Part shown: positions 45,855 to 54,151 of the stretch, one piece after another
Numbering within the stretch: the first letter of the stretch is position 1
Layout: each line of letters starts with the position of its first letter
Assembly (NCBI GenBank): GCA_023415305.1
Contig: JAEZKZ010000062.1
Coordinates: 34,037 to 98,036 of the forward strand
Direction: 5' to 3'
Source of the DNA: Bacillota bacterium
GTDB taxonomy: Bacteria; Bacillota; Clostridia; Acetivibrionales; DSM-1351
DNA: 64,000 nt
Notes under the pieces: generated by a model
Seen by the model: the letters and a program-made list of their open reading frames with translations, nothing else
Told to the model about the DNA's origin: nothing
Databases searched by the model: none
Made by a program: the position numbers and the translations under genes

Positions 45855-45883
45855 TTTACAACGAGTGTTACAGGTGCTATAAT
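45855..45883 (+). promoter_or_regulatory. Consensus promoter of the intergenic RNA
   Basis: TTTACA (45855-45860), a 17-bp spacer and TATAAT (45878-45883). Expected transcription starts near 45890, well after the DUF3343 stop. Confidence 0.75.
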
Positions 45884-45889
45884 AGGGCT

Positions 45890-46200
45890 ATAAAGCAGTG
45901 AATGATAGGATTTAAGCCATATCAGAGCTTATTTTAAAAGTTAATAAGATATCCTGAAATGAGCGAGTAAAACCTTTATTTTGAACCTACATCTGTAATA
46001 AGGGAGTCTGCTGTTTGGTATTGTATGTCAGGCCTTGAGTAATTCCGACACACGGCATGAACGATGTGCAACGGCGAAGGAAGGCTGAAAATACCACCGA
46101 GACACCCACCTAGCTTGGGCTAGGTGTCAAAATACTGGGGACGCCATTTTGGGAATTAACTAAAAGCATAGGGGGCAGAAATGCCCCTTCGCTTTGTTTA
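45890..46200 (+). ncRNA. Candidate structured non-coding RNA
   Basis: No protein reading frame fits this stretch. Nested helices are visible: GGTATT (46017-46022) with AATACC (46090-46095), enclosing GCCTT (46032-46036) with AAGGC (46081-46085). A hairpin ACCTAGC/GCTAGGT (46108-46114 with 46119-46125, loop TTGG) follows, and a GGGGCA-GAAA-TGCCCC hairpin (46172-46187) acts as the end. It has its own promoter and terminator. I could not match it to RNase P RNA, tmRNA, SRP RNA or a T-box. It might also be a leader for cysE, but a second promoter lies downstream. Confidence 0.5.
46171..46200 (+). terminator. Terminator of the candidate RNA
   Basis: GGGGCA/TGCCCC stem with a GAAA tetraloop, followed by TTCGCTTTGTTT. 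The T tract is interrupted but rich. Confidence 0.6.
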
Positions 46201-46358
46201 AAAATGTTGACTCATGTACTTATTTACATAGAAAATTAAAACTGTTAAAATGTCTATAACGAAGGGATAATATATGTTCATGGTATACTTGAAGACACCC
46301 CGGACTTGTTAAAAAAGTCATAAGGTGAGAAATTTTATCTTCAACCGACAATTTTCTA

Positions 46359-46387
46359 TTGATTCAATGCGTTATAACCGATATCAT
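46359..46387 (+). promoter_or_regulatory. cysE promoter (predicted)
   Basis: TTGATT (46359-46364), a 17-bp spacer and TATCAT (46382-46387), about 135 bases before cysE. Confidence 0.5.
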
Positions 46388-46489
46388 GAATCAGGTTATT
46401 TTTATTCGAATATACTGTATAAGGTGGAATTAAACACATTTACCTGATCTAAGGACTAGGGCAAGTCTATTATGTGTTTATAACAGCAA

Positions 46490-46505
46490 AAGCTTAGCTA
46501 AGCTT
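46490..46505. promoter_or_regulatory. Perfect 16-bp palindrome before cysE
   Basis: AAGCTTAGCTAAGCTT lies 5 bases upstream of the AAGGAAGG ribosome site of cysE. It could be an operator or an RNA hairpin that controls translation. Confidence 0.5.
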
Positions 46506-46522
46506 ATATAAAGGAAGGAAAT

Positions 46523-47221
46523 ATGGGTAAATTACTCGATGATGCCAGATTAATAGCAGGTCGTGACCCTGCTGCAAAAAGTACCCTTGAAGTCATATTA
46601 CTTTACCCGGGCTTTCACGCACTGGTGTATCACAAGGTTGCGCATTGGTTCTATAAAAAGAAAAGGTTTTTTATTGCCAGATTTATTTCACAGTTTGCGA
46701 GGCATTTTACAGGCATAGAGATCCATCCCGGAGCGAAAATAGGCCGAGGTTTGTTTATTGATCACGGAATGGGGGTTGTAATAGGTGAATCGGCTGAAAT
46801 AGGTGACAATTGTACTATCTATCACGGAGTTACTCTTGGGGGAACCGGAAAAGATAAGGGAGCAAAACGTCATCCGACGGTAGGCAACAATGTGCTTATC
46901 GGTGCAGGTGCCAAGGTTTTGGGCCCGTTCAGGATCGGGGATAACTCAACAATTGGTGCAAATACCTTTGTGGCCTTTGAGGTTGAACCCTATTCGACTG
47001 TAGTGGGAGTCAAGGGGAGAATAGTTAAGAAGGGTACCCAGAGAGTGGTCAGTCCGTCAGAATCACTTGATCAAATACATATGCCCGACCCTATTTCTCA
47101 GGAGTTCTGCAGGCTTGAAAGCAGGCTTCAGCATGTGGAACAGCAGTGCTGTAAAACCGGTGAAGATAGTTCTTGCAGAAAGAAAAAGACTGAAGACGAC
47201 AGCACTAAGATCAGTCAATAG
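46523..47221 (+). CDS. cysE: Serine O-acetyltransferase
   Basis: This 232-aa enzyme makes O-acetylserine from serine and acetyl-CoA, the precursor of cysteine. It has the left-handed beta-helix repeats (IHPGAKIGRGLFIDHGMG, VIGESAEIGDN, TIYHGVTLGGTG) with the catalytic histidines of the family, and ends in a Cys/Lys-rich tail. The tail contains a CCKTGEDSSC-like stretch, longer than in most homologues. The ATG at 46523 follows AAGGAAGGA. cysS comes next, and the pair is the standard Firmicutes arrangement. Confidence 0.94.
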   Translation: MGKLLDDARLIAGRDPAAKSTLEVILLYPGFHALVYHKVAHWFYKKKRFFIARFISQFARHFTGIEIHPGAKIGRGLFIDHGMGVVIGESAEIGDNCTIYHGVTLGGTGKDKGAKRHPTVGNNVLIGAGAKVLGPFRIGDNSTIGANTFVAFEVEPYSTVVGVKGRIVKKGTQRVVSPSESLDQIHMPDPISQEFCRLESRLQHVEQQCCKTGEDSSCRKKKTEDDSTKISQ

Positions 47222-47253
47222 TTTTAGTTATGTTTATTTGGAAACACTTATTA

Positions 47254-47361
47254 TAGCAAATGTAGCTAACAACAAGTATATAGATGATATAGCAAGTATA
47301 GTTAACAACTAGTAAGGTTGAAAACACGTATATAATTAATTGGCAAGTATAGTTAATACAC
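47254..47361 (+). repeat. Three imperfect copies of a 20-bp sequence between cysE and cysS
   Basis: TAGCAAATGTAGCTAACAAC (47254-47273), TAGCAAGTATAGTTAACAAC (47290-47309) and TGGCAAGTATAGTTAATAC (47341-47359) are spaced by 36 and 51 bases. Confidence 0.6.
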
Positions 47362-47451
47362 GTTACTTAAATAATAGAATAAAGACAGTTTATGAAGCTA
47401 TGGAAATTAAACATAAAGACCGCGTGTCAGGCACGTGGATGGAGGGCAAAG

Positions 47452-48837
47452 ATGAAGGTTTATAATACACTGACTAGAAAAAAAGAAGAATTTAAACCCC
47501 TTAATGATAAAGAGGTAAGGATTTATTCATGTGGTCCCACGGTATATAATTTTGCCCATATCGGAAATCTGAGGACCTATGTTTTTATGGATATGCTCAG
47601 AAGGGTGCTGGAATATAACAATTATAAGCTTAAGCACGTTATGAATATAACCGACGTAGGTCACCTGGTATCCGATGAGGATGACGGTGAAGATAAAATG
47701 CTGAAGGGGGCTCGTGAGCAGAAGAAGACTCCCTGGGAGATAGCTGAGTACTACACTGGAGTTTTTATGAAGGACATCAAGGCACTGAATATTGAGGTAC
47801 CTGAGATTATCTCAAAAGCAACAGAACATATTCCTGAAATGCTTGATTTCGTAAATGGCCTGGTAGACAAGGGGTATGGCTATGAAACAAGTGACGGAAT
47901 TTATTTTGACATACAGAAGTTCAGTGAATACGGTAAACTATCCAAGGCTAATCTCGACGAACAGATGGCAGGGGCCAGGGTTGAAGTAAATGAAGAAAAG
48001 CATCATCCTGCTGACTTTGCTATTTGGAAAAAAGCACCAAAGGAGCACATAATGCAGTGGCCCAGCCCCTGGGGAATGGGATATCCCGGCTGGCATATCG
48101 AGTGTTCCGCAATGGCGAGAAAATATTTGGGAGACGTATTTGATATCCATACCGGCGGAGTTGATCATATTCCTGTACACCATGAGAATGAAATAGCTCA
48201 GTCGGAAGCTCTCCTGGGAGAACCTGCAGTCAATTATTGGATGCATGGTGAATTTATGATGGTCAATAACGGTAAAATGTCAAAGAGCCTTGGAAATACC
48301 TACACAATTTCAGACTTGAAAGAAAAGGGCTACGACCCTCTGGCATTCAGATATATGTGTCTGAATGCTCACTATAGGAATAAATTGAACTTTACCTGGG
48401 AAGTAATGCAATCTGCACAGGTATCCTATGACAGATTTGTTGAGGGGGCTCTGGCTCATAAAGAAGGAAGTGATAATGTAGACGCTGCAGTTATCAATGA
48501 ATTCCGTAGTGATTTTGAAGATGCTGTTAATGATGATCTTAATATTCCAAAAGCATTGGGAATAGCCTGGAATGCAGTAAGATACGGTAAAAAGTCTCAA
48601 CAGATTTTTGAATTGATAAATGAAATGAATAGAATATTCGGGTTTGATTTGACCAAGAAGAAAAGTGAGGATAATGGTCCAGAAATCAGCCCTGAGATTC
48701 AGAAGCTTGTAGCTGAAAGACAGCAGGCGAGGGCTGAGAAAAACTGGAAGCGCTCTGATGAAATCAGAGATGAATTAAAGGCTATGGGTATTGTTGTTGA
48801 GGATACCTCCACCGGACCAAAGGTGAAATTCATATAG
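47452..48837 (+). CDS. cysS: Cysteinyl-tRNA synthetase
   Basis: This 461-aa class I aminoacyl-tRNA synthetase charges tRNA-Cys. The HIGH-type motif is in NFAHIGNL, the KMSKS loop is KMSKSLGNT, and zinc-ligand cysteines occur in YSCGPTVYN and the ECSAMA segment. The C-terminal DALR-like and anticodon domains complete the protein. I chose the ATG at 47452 because GGAGGG lies 6 bases upstream and the sequence MKVYNTLTRKKEEF matches known N-termini; an earlier start at 47392 would add 20 residues without support. A strong terminator follows. Confidence 0.96.
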   Translation: MKVYNTLTRKKEEFKPLNDKEVRIYSCGPTVYNFAHIGNLRTYVFMDMLRRVLEYNNYKLKHVMNITDVGHLVSDEDDGEDKMLKGAREQKKTPWEIAEYYTGVFMKDIKALNIEVPEIISKATEHIPEMLDFVNGLVDKGYGYETSDGIYFDIQKFSEYGKLSKANLDEQMAGARVEVNEEKHHPADFAIWKKAPKEHIMQWPSPWGMGYPGWHIECSAMARKYLGDVFDIHTGGVDHIPVHHENEIAQSEALLGEPAVNYWMHGEFMMVNNGKMSKSLGNTYTISDLKEKGYDPLAFRYMCLNAHYRNKLNFTWEVMQSAQVSYDRFVEGALAHKEGSDNVDAAVINEFRSDFEDAVNDDLNIPKALGIAWNAVRYGKKSQQIFELINEMNRIFGFDLTKKKSEDNGPEISPEIQKLVAERQQARAEKNWKRSDEIRDELKAMGIVVEDTSTGPKVKFI

Positions 48838-48864
48838 TCAGGTTACAACCTGGATAACAATCAA

Positions 48865-48914
48865 GGGGACTTAATAAACGAGATACTTTCTATCGTTTGT
48901 TAAGTCCCTCTTTT
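48865..48914 (+). terminator. Intrinsic terminator after cysS
   Basis: A 16-bp stem (48866-48881 with 48893-48908, one T-G pair) and an 11-nt loop are followed by CTCTTTT. It ends the cysE-cysS transcript. Confidence 0.9.
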
Positions 48915-49091
48915 GGTGCAGCTAATAATTATTAAGGGCAGCTTTCGTTATACCAGAATGGTATCAAAATGTAAAATGAAAGACTTCTCTAATTGATGAG
49001 AGCTACTATTTAACTACGAAAATAATATCAACCAGCCTATTTTCCACATAATATGTAAATGTAAATTAAGCATGGGGGAAGGTGGGTTATA

Positions 49092-49934
49092 TTGAATAAG
49101 CTGCAGGAATTCCTGGCTATAATCAATTCTAAAATCGGAGCAGGATACATATACGGGGGACAAAGCGGAGAACCCTTGACAAAAGAGGCTCTAAGCAGAC
49201 TGGTACATACCTTCGGGAAATCACATTACTACTTTAACAATTATTCAGCTGAAAAGTGGATAGGCTATCAATATTTCGACTGCTCGGGGTTAATAGTATA
49301 CACTCTGCGAAGAATGGGTCTTATTCCTATGATTGCAGATTACTCTGCCCAGAGCATTTTTTCTGTTTTGTGCAGACCCATAGAGAAAAGTCAGCTGCGG
49401 CCGGGTGATATTTGCTTTAGAAACACTAAAACCAACGGTATAATCCACTGCGGGGTGTACACCGGTGAAAACAAGGTCACCAACGCCAGAGGAACTTATT
49501 ATGGTGTCGTTAATAATACATTGTTTGATTCCTATAATACCTTCGGGAGGCTTAATTATTTTTCAGGTGAATACACCGATACCAGAGTTAGCTTTGAAGA
49601 AGGTGTTAAAGCTGTTGGCATAGATATGAATATTTTTGATCTGCCTGAGGAGAACTCCGAAATCATTGGTAAGCTGAAGGCAGGCAGCACTATAAACATT
49701 AATGCAAAATTGAGTGGTCACTGGTATCTGGTGAAACAACCCGGGAGATCGGGATATGTCAAGCTTAAGGAGCTTGTTGACAATGGAGAGCTTAAAAACG
49801 CTCTGGATTTTATAAGCCTTAATTCAGGAATAGACAAGGAGTACTGGTATAAGCAGGCAATGAATATAAGATGGCTCGATGTCTGCTTTATAAAAATAGC
49901 ACAGGGCTTTGAGGAATTGAGGAAAAAGCAGTAG
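49092..49934 (+). CDS. NlpC/P60 peptidase with SH3-like domain
   Basis: This 280-aa protein is a cysteine peptidase of the NlpC/P60 family, which cuts peptidoglycan peptide bonds. The nucleophile is Cys64 in YFDCSGLIVYTLRR and the catalytic histidine is His119 in IIHCGVYTG; a bacterial SH3-like domain follows from about residue 190. It starts at a TTG (49092) behind AAGGTGGG. No signal peptide is visible, unlike most such cell-wall enzymes, so it may be released by a non-classical route or act inside the spore or mother cell. The gene lies between cysS and xth, interrupting a usually conserved order. Confidence 0.82.
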   Translation: MNKLQEFLAIINSKIGAGYIYGGQSGEPLTKEALSRLVHTFGKSHYYFNNYSAEKWIGYQYFDCSGLIVYTLRRMGLIPMIADYSAQSIFSVLCRPIEKSQLRPGDICFRNTKTNGIIHCGVYTGENKVTNARGTYYGVVNNTLFDSYNTFGRLNYFSGEYTDTRVSFEEGVKAVGIDMNIFDLPEENSEIIGKLKAGSTININAKLSGHWYLVKQPGRSGYVKLKELVDNGELKNALDFISLNSGIDKEYWYKQAMNIRWLDVCFIKIAQGFEELRKKQ

Positions 49935-50242
49935 CTAAATATGGTAACTTAGGAGGACATGTTACTTCCATGGGTTATGTTAACACAGGCGGGATATATT
50001 ACATTCAACAACTAATGTAACTGATTAATTTACGTGTAACCAAGGACTATGCTATACTATAGGTAGCCTGAAATAAACTATAATAAACTAAGATAACTGA
50101 GTTTAACTTAATTTTTGATAAGTATTGAATTTAGTGTTATAAAATTGTAAGCAGTAAAATTAGCGTAATAGGATGATAAACATTGGATTTTGCGGAATGA
50201 ATAATCCGCAAAAAAATACGAAAATTAAATGGAGTGAAACAT

Positions 50243-51001
50243 ATGATGAAACTTATTTCATGGAACGTAAACGGCCTAAGGGCATGTATGGATAAAGGGT
50301 TTATGGATTTTTTCAAGCAAACCGATGCAGATATTTTTTGTATTCAGGAAAGTAAGCTGCAGGAAGGGCAGATCGAACTTGAACTTGAGGGGTACCATCA
50401 GTTCTGGAATTATGCTGTTAAAAAAGGTTATTCAGGAACAGCAGTGTTCACAAAAGTAAAGCCTATAGCTTCCTCCTGTGGTATCGGCATGGAGGAACAC
50501 GACAATGAGGGACGTGTAATAACATTGGAGTTTGAGAACTTCTATCTTGTTAATGTTTATACCCCCAATTCTAAAAGAGAGCTTGCAAGGCTTGACTATA
50601 GAATGAAATGGGAGGATGATTTCCGCGAGTACCTGAAGCAGCTGGAACAGAAGAAGCCCGTGGTCCTGTGTGGGGACCTTAATGTTGCCCACAGGGAAAT
50701 TGACTTGAAAAATCCCAAGTCCAATAGAAACAATGCCGGCTTTACCGATCAGGAAAGGGAAAAGTTCAGCCAGCTGCTGGATAACGGATTTGTAGATACC
50801 TTCAGGACTTTGTACCCCGATAAAGTTGAAGCTTACACCTGGTGGTCTTATATGTTCAGGGCAAGAGAGAAGAATGCAGGTTGGAGAATAGACTATTTTT
50901 GTGTATCGGAATGCCTTAAGAACAATATAAAAGATGCTTATATCTATGCAGATACCATGGGGTCAGACCACTGCCCGGTCGGGCTTGAGATTCAAATATG
51001 A
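50243..51001 (+). CDS. xth: Exodeoxyribonuclease III
   Basis: This 252-aa enzyme is an exonuclease III/AP endonuclease of base-excision repair. It has KLISWNVNGLRACMDKG at the start, IFCIQESKLQ with the Mg-binding glutamate, LCGDLNVAHREIDL, and GSDHCPVGLEI at the C-terminus. I chose the ATG at 50243, 8 bases behind GGAG; a GTG nine bases earlier overlaps that site. A hairpin (TTTTGCGGA/TCCGCAAAA) lies just before it. The gene is followed by a DnaA-box-rich intergenic region. Confidence 0.95.
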   Translation: MMKLISWNVNGLRACMDKGFMDFFKQTDADIFCIQESKLQEGQIELELEGYHQFWNYAVKKGYSGTAVFTKVKPIASSCGIGMEEHDNEGRVITLEFENFYLVNVYTPNSKRELARLDYRMKWEDDFREYLKQLEQKKPVVLCGDLNVAHREIDLKNPKSNRNNAGFTDQEREKFSQLLDNGFVDTFRTLYPDKVEAYTWWSYMFRAREKNAGWRIDYFCVSECLKNNIKDAYIYADTMGSDHCPVGLEIQI

Positions 51002-51127
51002 TCTACCGCATATAGGGCTCAGTTTGAACCTGAAAACTGAAACTAATTATAAAAATCTCACATTCCGGAACTTTGAGTTACAACTGTGTCTTTTATCTAT
51101 CCTGAATAAAAGGATTTTAATACACAA

Positions 51128-51278
51128 CGTGGATAAGCCTATTTTAAACATATACACATATTAGTCCACATTATCCACAGAAAACCTGTCCACATTATGA
51201 ATAATTTGTGGAAAAACAAGAGATTATCATTAATATTCAATGGTTTAGCTTTGGTTTTACATTGATCGCTGTGGATAA
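51128..51278. other. Cluster of DnaA-box-like sites
   Basis: Two perfect TTATCCACA boxes occur, at 51171-51179 (forward) and 51270-51278 (reverse). Weaker matches are CGTGGATAA (51128-51136), TAGTCCACA (51162-51170), CTGTCCACA (51186-51194) and TGTGGAAAA (51207-51215). The flanking DNA is AT-rich. No dnaA, dnaN or rep gene is nearby, so a chromosomal oriC is unlikely here. It could be a DnaA-titration or regulatory site. Confidence 0.6.
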
Positions 51279-51289
51279 ATAAACTTTAC

Positions 51290-51400
51290 TCACAGTGGTT
51301 TCTATTCGCAACGATTTTATTCGAAGAGGTTTTTATTCACTGTGGTTTTCATTCACTTTGGTATTATATTCACAGTGAGTTTTATCACACCGTAAATTAT
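51290..51400. repeat. Degenerate tandem repeats with GTGGTTTTNATTCAC-like units
   Basis: From about 51290, units such as CAGTGGTTTCTATTCGC, GAGGTTTTTATTCACT, GTGGTTTTCATTCACT and GTATTATATTCACAGT stand nearly head to tail at about 17-19 bp. They continue the AT-rich stretch between the DnaA boxes and the mrnC promoter. Confidence 0.5.
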
Positions 51401-51519
51401 TTAATACACAAGGATTTCTGTTAACATAGATTTTTACATTGTACTGTGAACGGAAATAACTTTAGTGTATAATAGCAGAGAAAGCAGATTGTAATTTGTG
51501 AATTCAGTTTGGAGATAAT

Positions 51520-52017
51520 ATGTTTGGAGATATTCTAGGCGCTATGAGCGAGGATTTTGATATAAAGCCCATTGAGGTAATGAATCTGCAGCCTTTGGTC
51601 TTGGCATATATAGGCGATGCTGTGTATGAAGCTTATGTTCGGACCATGCTGGTAGTTAATAAAAAGACTAATGTTAATATGCTTCATAAAATGTCTGTTA
51701 AATATGTAAAGGCAAAAGCACAGTCCGACACGGTCAAGCGTATTATGGACAAGCTGACTGCTGACGAACAGGATGTTGTAAGGAGAGGTCGAAATGCCAA
51801 GTCGGCAACAGTACCAAAGCATGCGGAAATTACCGATTATCGTTACTCTACGGGGTATGAGGCGCTTATTGGCTACTTGTATCTTATGAAGCAAACGGAT
51901 AGATTGATGGAAATCCTGAGAATATCCGTTGAAGACAGCGATCATGAAACAGCTGCAGGTGGTAAGCAGTCCGAAGCTGAAGAAATAGAGCCTGAAGGAC
52001 ATAACGAGGCTAAGTAG
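51520..52017 (+). CDS. mrnC: Mini-ribonuclease III
   Basis: This 165-aa protein is the mini-RNase III that matures 23S rRNA. It has the RNase III catalytic domain only, without a double-stranded RNA-binding domain, with the acidic site in LVLAYIGDAVYEAYVR and HAEITDYRYSTGYEALIGYLYL. The C-terminal tail of about 25 residues is acidic. GGAG precedes the ATG by 5 bases. rlmB follows, the same order as in Bacillus, where the pair lies between cysS and sigH. Confidence 0.93.
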   Translation: MFGDILGAMSEDFDIKPIEVMNLQPLVLAYIGDAVYEAYVRTMLVVNKKTNVNMLHKMSVKYVKAKAQSDTVKRIMDKLTADEQDVVRRGRNAKSATVPKHAEITDYRYSTGYEALIGYLYLMKQTDRLMEILRISVEDSDHETAAGGKQSEAEEIEPEGHNEAK

Positions 52018-52090
52018 ACAGTAGTATAAAGTATTATTAAACTAAATCGCTGGATTAAGCGAACGCTGGATGAAGCGGAATGGAGATTAT

Positions 52091-53053
52091 ATGGCAGGGG
52101 AAAGAAGAACAGGCAGTACACGCAATGATAAGAAAGGTACCTTTGGAAATAGAAAAGGCCCGGGGTTTGATTCGGATAAAAGGTATGCCGGAAAAAGAGG
52201 CCCACGTACAGATAAGAAAGCAGTTGAGTTTTCTTCTGAAAAGCGTATTCAAAGTGAGAAACGCATTCCAAGAGAGCCAAAAATAGATGTAGAGGTTCAG
52301 GAGGAACAGCTTGGGGATAATGACAAGCTTGAGGGTAGAAACTCTGTTATGGAGGCCTTAAAAGCCAACAGAACAATAAATAAATTATTTGTAATAAAGG
52401 GTGAACGAGAGGGCTCGATCCGACAGATTGTGGCTATGGCCAGACAGAAAGGCATAATTATAACGGAGGTTGAGAAAAGCGCTCTGGACAGTATGTCTAC
52501 ATCCAGGTCACATCAAGGCGTTATAGCTTTCGTTGCTGTTAAGGAGTACGTGGAAGTTGACGATATTTTACGAATTGCTCATGAGAAAGGTCAGCCTCCT
52601 TTTATAATAATTCTTGATGAAATAACAGATCCCCATAACTTTGGAGCTATTCTGAGAACCGCCAATGCTGTTGGTGCACATGGCGTTATCATTCCCAAAA
52701 GAAGAGCTATCGGATTGACCTCTGCGGTATCAAAAGCCTCCGCGGGTGCTGTTGAATATGTTCCTGTGTCAAGAGTAACAAATATTTCCCAGACAATGGA
52801 GTATTTAAAGAAGAATAACGTCTGGGTAGTTGGCACTGATGCTACAGGAGACAAGGCTTTTTATGAAAGTGACCTTAAGGGCCCGATTGCTCTTGTTGTA
52901 GGTAGTGAAGGTGAGGGAATGGGCAAGCTCATCCGGGATAAGTGTGACTTTGTTGTTAACATCCCAATGCAGGGAGAAATCAGTTCTTTAAATGCTTCGG
53001 TGGCAGGTGCAATTGTTATGTACGAGATTTTGAAACAAAGGGGAAAGTCCTGA
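52091..53053 (+). CDS. rlmB: 23S rRNA 2'-O-ribose methyltransferase (RlmB/TrmH family)
   Basis: This 320-aa enzyme methylates a guanosine ribose in 23S rRNA. It has a basic, Arg/Lys/Gly-rich N-terminal extension of about 75 residues, a SpoU substrate-binding domain (LEGRNSVMEALKANRTINK) and the knotted methyltransferase domain with ITDPHNFGAILRTANAVGA, VVGSEGEGMG and IPMQGEISSLNASVAGAI. The ATG at 52091 is 5 bases behind GGAG. It follows mrnC and precedes sigH, the conserved order, although the NYN-domain gene usually present between rlmB and sigH is missing. Confidence 0.94.
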   Translation: MAGERRTGSTRNDKKGTFGNRKGPGFDSDKRYAGKRGPRTDKKAVEFSSEKRIQSEKRIPREPKIDVEVQEEQLGDNDKLEGRNSVMEALKANRTINKLFVIKGEREGSIRQIVAMARQKGIIITEVEKSALDSMSTSRSHQGVIAFVAVKEYVEVDDILRIAHEKGQPPFIIILDEITDPHNFGAILRTANAVGAHGVIIPKRRAIGLTSAVSKASAGAVEYVPVSRVTNISQTMEYLKKNNVWVVGTDATGDKAFYESDLKGPIALVVGSEGEGMGKLIRDKCDFVVNIPMQGEISSLNASVAGAIVMYEILKQRGKS

Positions 53054-53150
53054 TTATTAACTAATCAAAGACAGGTGAATGTCCGAGTGTTGTCTTGATT
53101 TTCCGGACGAAAATTGAGTCCGGGTAAAATTCCCAGGGTGAAGTAAAGGC

Positions 53151-53179
53151 TTGACATAAAGCGGGTAGTTTCTTATAAT
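53151..53179 (+). promoter_or_regulatory. sigH promoter, perfect sigma-A consensus
   Basis: TTGACA (53151-53156), a 17-bp spacer and TATAAT (53174-53179). A small CCGGAC/GTCCGG hairpin (53103-53108 with 53118-53123) lies upstream. Confidence 0.85.
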
Positions 53180-53244
53180 TTAATATGAGTGTCTATCTCT
53201 ATTTTTACCATTCTTTAACAAGCCGAAAAGTGGGGGCAACTGTA

Positions 53245-53889
53245 TTGAAAACAAACGTGAAGGCAGAGGTCTATCAAACTTATACCGGAATGATAGACGA
53301 GGATGTAATACATGAGGCAAAGGCTGGTAATGAAAAAGCGCTGGAGTATCTTATCAATAAGTACAAAAGCTTTGTTCGGGCAAAGGCCAGAACATATTTT
53401 CTTATAGGAGCTGACCGTGAAGATATTATTCAAGAGGGTATGATTGGTTTGTTTAAAGCAATCAGAGACTATAAAGGGGACAAGCTGTCTTCCTTCAGAG
53501 CCTTTGCGGAGCTTTGTATTACACGCCAGATTATCACTGCCATTAAAACGGCTACCAGACAGAAGCACATACCCCTGAATTCCTATGTTTCACTTAATAA
53601 GCCAATTTTCGATGAGGAATCCGACAGAACCCTGATGGATGTAATTAGCGAGGAAAACATTAGCGACCCTGAAGAGCTTGTTATAAACAGAGAAGAATTT
53701 TTGGGTATAGAAAACAAAATGGGTGAAATACTCAGTTCTCTTGAGTGGGAGGTTCTGACCTCTTATCTGGAAGGCAAATCCTATCAGGAGATTGCAGAAG
53801 ATTTGGACAGGCATGTCAAATCAATTGACAATGCGCTACAGCGAGTAAAACGTAAATTGGAGAAATATCTCGAAGAACAAAAAGCATAA
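53245..53889 (+). CDS. sigH: RNA polymerase sigma-H factor
   Basis: This 214-aa sigma factor controls the start of sporulation (Spo0H). It is very close to the Bacillus protein, with LINKYKSFVRAKARTYFLIGA, DREDIIQEGMIGLFKAIRD, AELCITRQIITAIKTATRQK and RHVKSIDNALQRVKRKLEKY in the conserved regions 2 and 4. I chose the TTG at 53245, 8 bases after GGGGGC, since an upstream start would add about 20 residues lacking similarity. Its own strong promoter suggests it is expressed apart from rlmB. Confidence 0.93.
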   Translation: MKTNVKAEVYQTYTGMIDEDVIHEAKAGNEKALEYLINKYKSFVRAKARTYFLIGADREDIIQEGMIGLFKAIRDYKGDKLSSFRAFAELCITRQIITAIKTATRQKHIPLNSYVSLNKPIFDEESDRTLMDVISEENISDPEELVINREEFLGIENKMGEILSSLEWEVLTSYLEGKSYQEIAEDLDRHVKSIDNALQRVKRKLEKYLEEQKA

Positions 53890-53915
53890 TTTGAATAAAC
53901 AGGCTAAAATGCTAC

Positions 53916-53945
53916 TGGACGTGGGCTGAAAAAACATGCTATAAT
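53916..53945 (+). promoter_or_regulatory. Promoter of the tRNA genes
   Basis: TGGACG (53916-53921), an 18-bp spacer and TATAAT (53940-53945), 31 bases upstream of tRNA-Gly. Confidence 0.65.
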
Positions 53946-53976
53946 ACCCTAGTCCATTAGCCCTGTTACATATAGT

Positions 53977-54050
53977 GCGGGTGTAGTTCAATGGCAGAAC
54001 ATCAGCTTCCCAAGCTGATTGCGTGGGTTCGATTCCCATCACCCGCTCCA
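53977..54050 (+). tRNA. tRNA-Gly (anticodon CCC)
   Basis: A complete 74-nt cloverleaf with acceptor GCGGGTG/CACCCGC, anticodon stem TCAGC/GCTGA with the loop TTCCCAA, T-arm GGGTTCGATTCCC and an encoded CCA end. The anticodon CCC reads GGG. Confidence 0.93.
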
Positions 54051-54151
54051 AAGGATTAAGCTCAAAGTTATCATTGGAAGTTCCAAACAATATAACATAA
54101 TTGTCTGGAATCGAACCCGAGAGGGCTCGAACGGCAGACAAAATTATATAT

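Noticed and set aside
46200..46520. T-box riboswitch ahead of cysE
   Set aside because: I looked for the GGTGGNACCGCG core and found only AAGGTGGAATTA, followed by a stem with no T run, so a T-box is not supported.
51128..51278. Chromosomal replication origin
   Set aside because: DnaA boxes are present, but dnaA, dnaN and other oriC neighbours are absent; reported as a box cluster instead.
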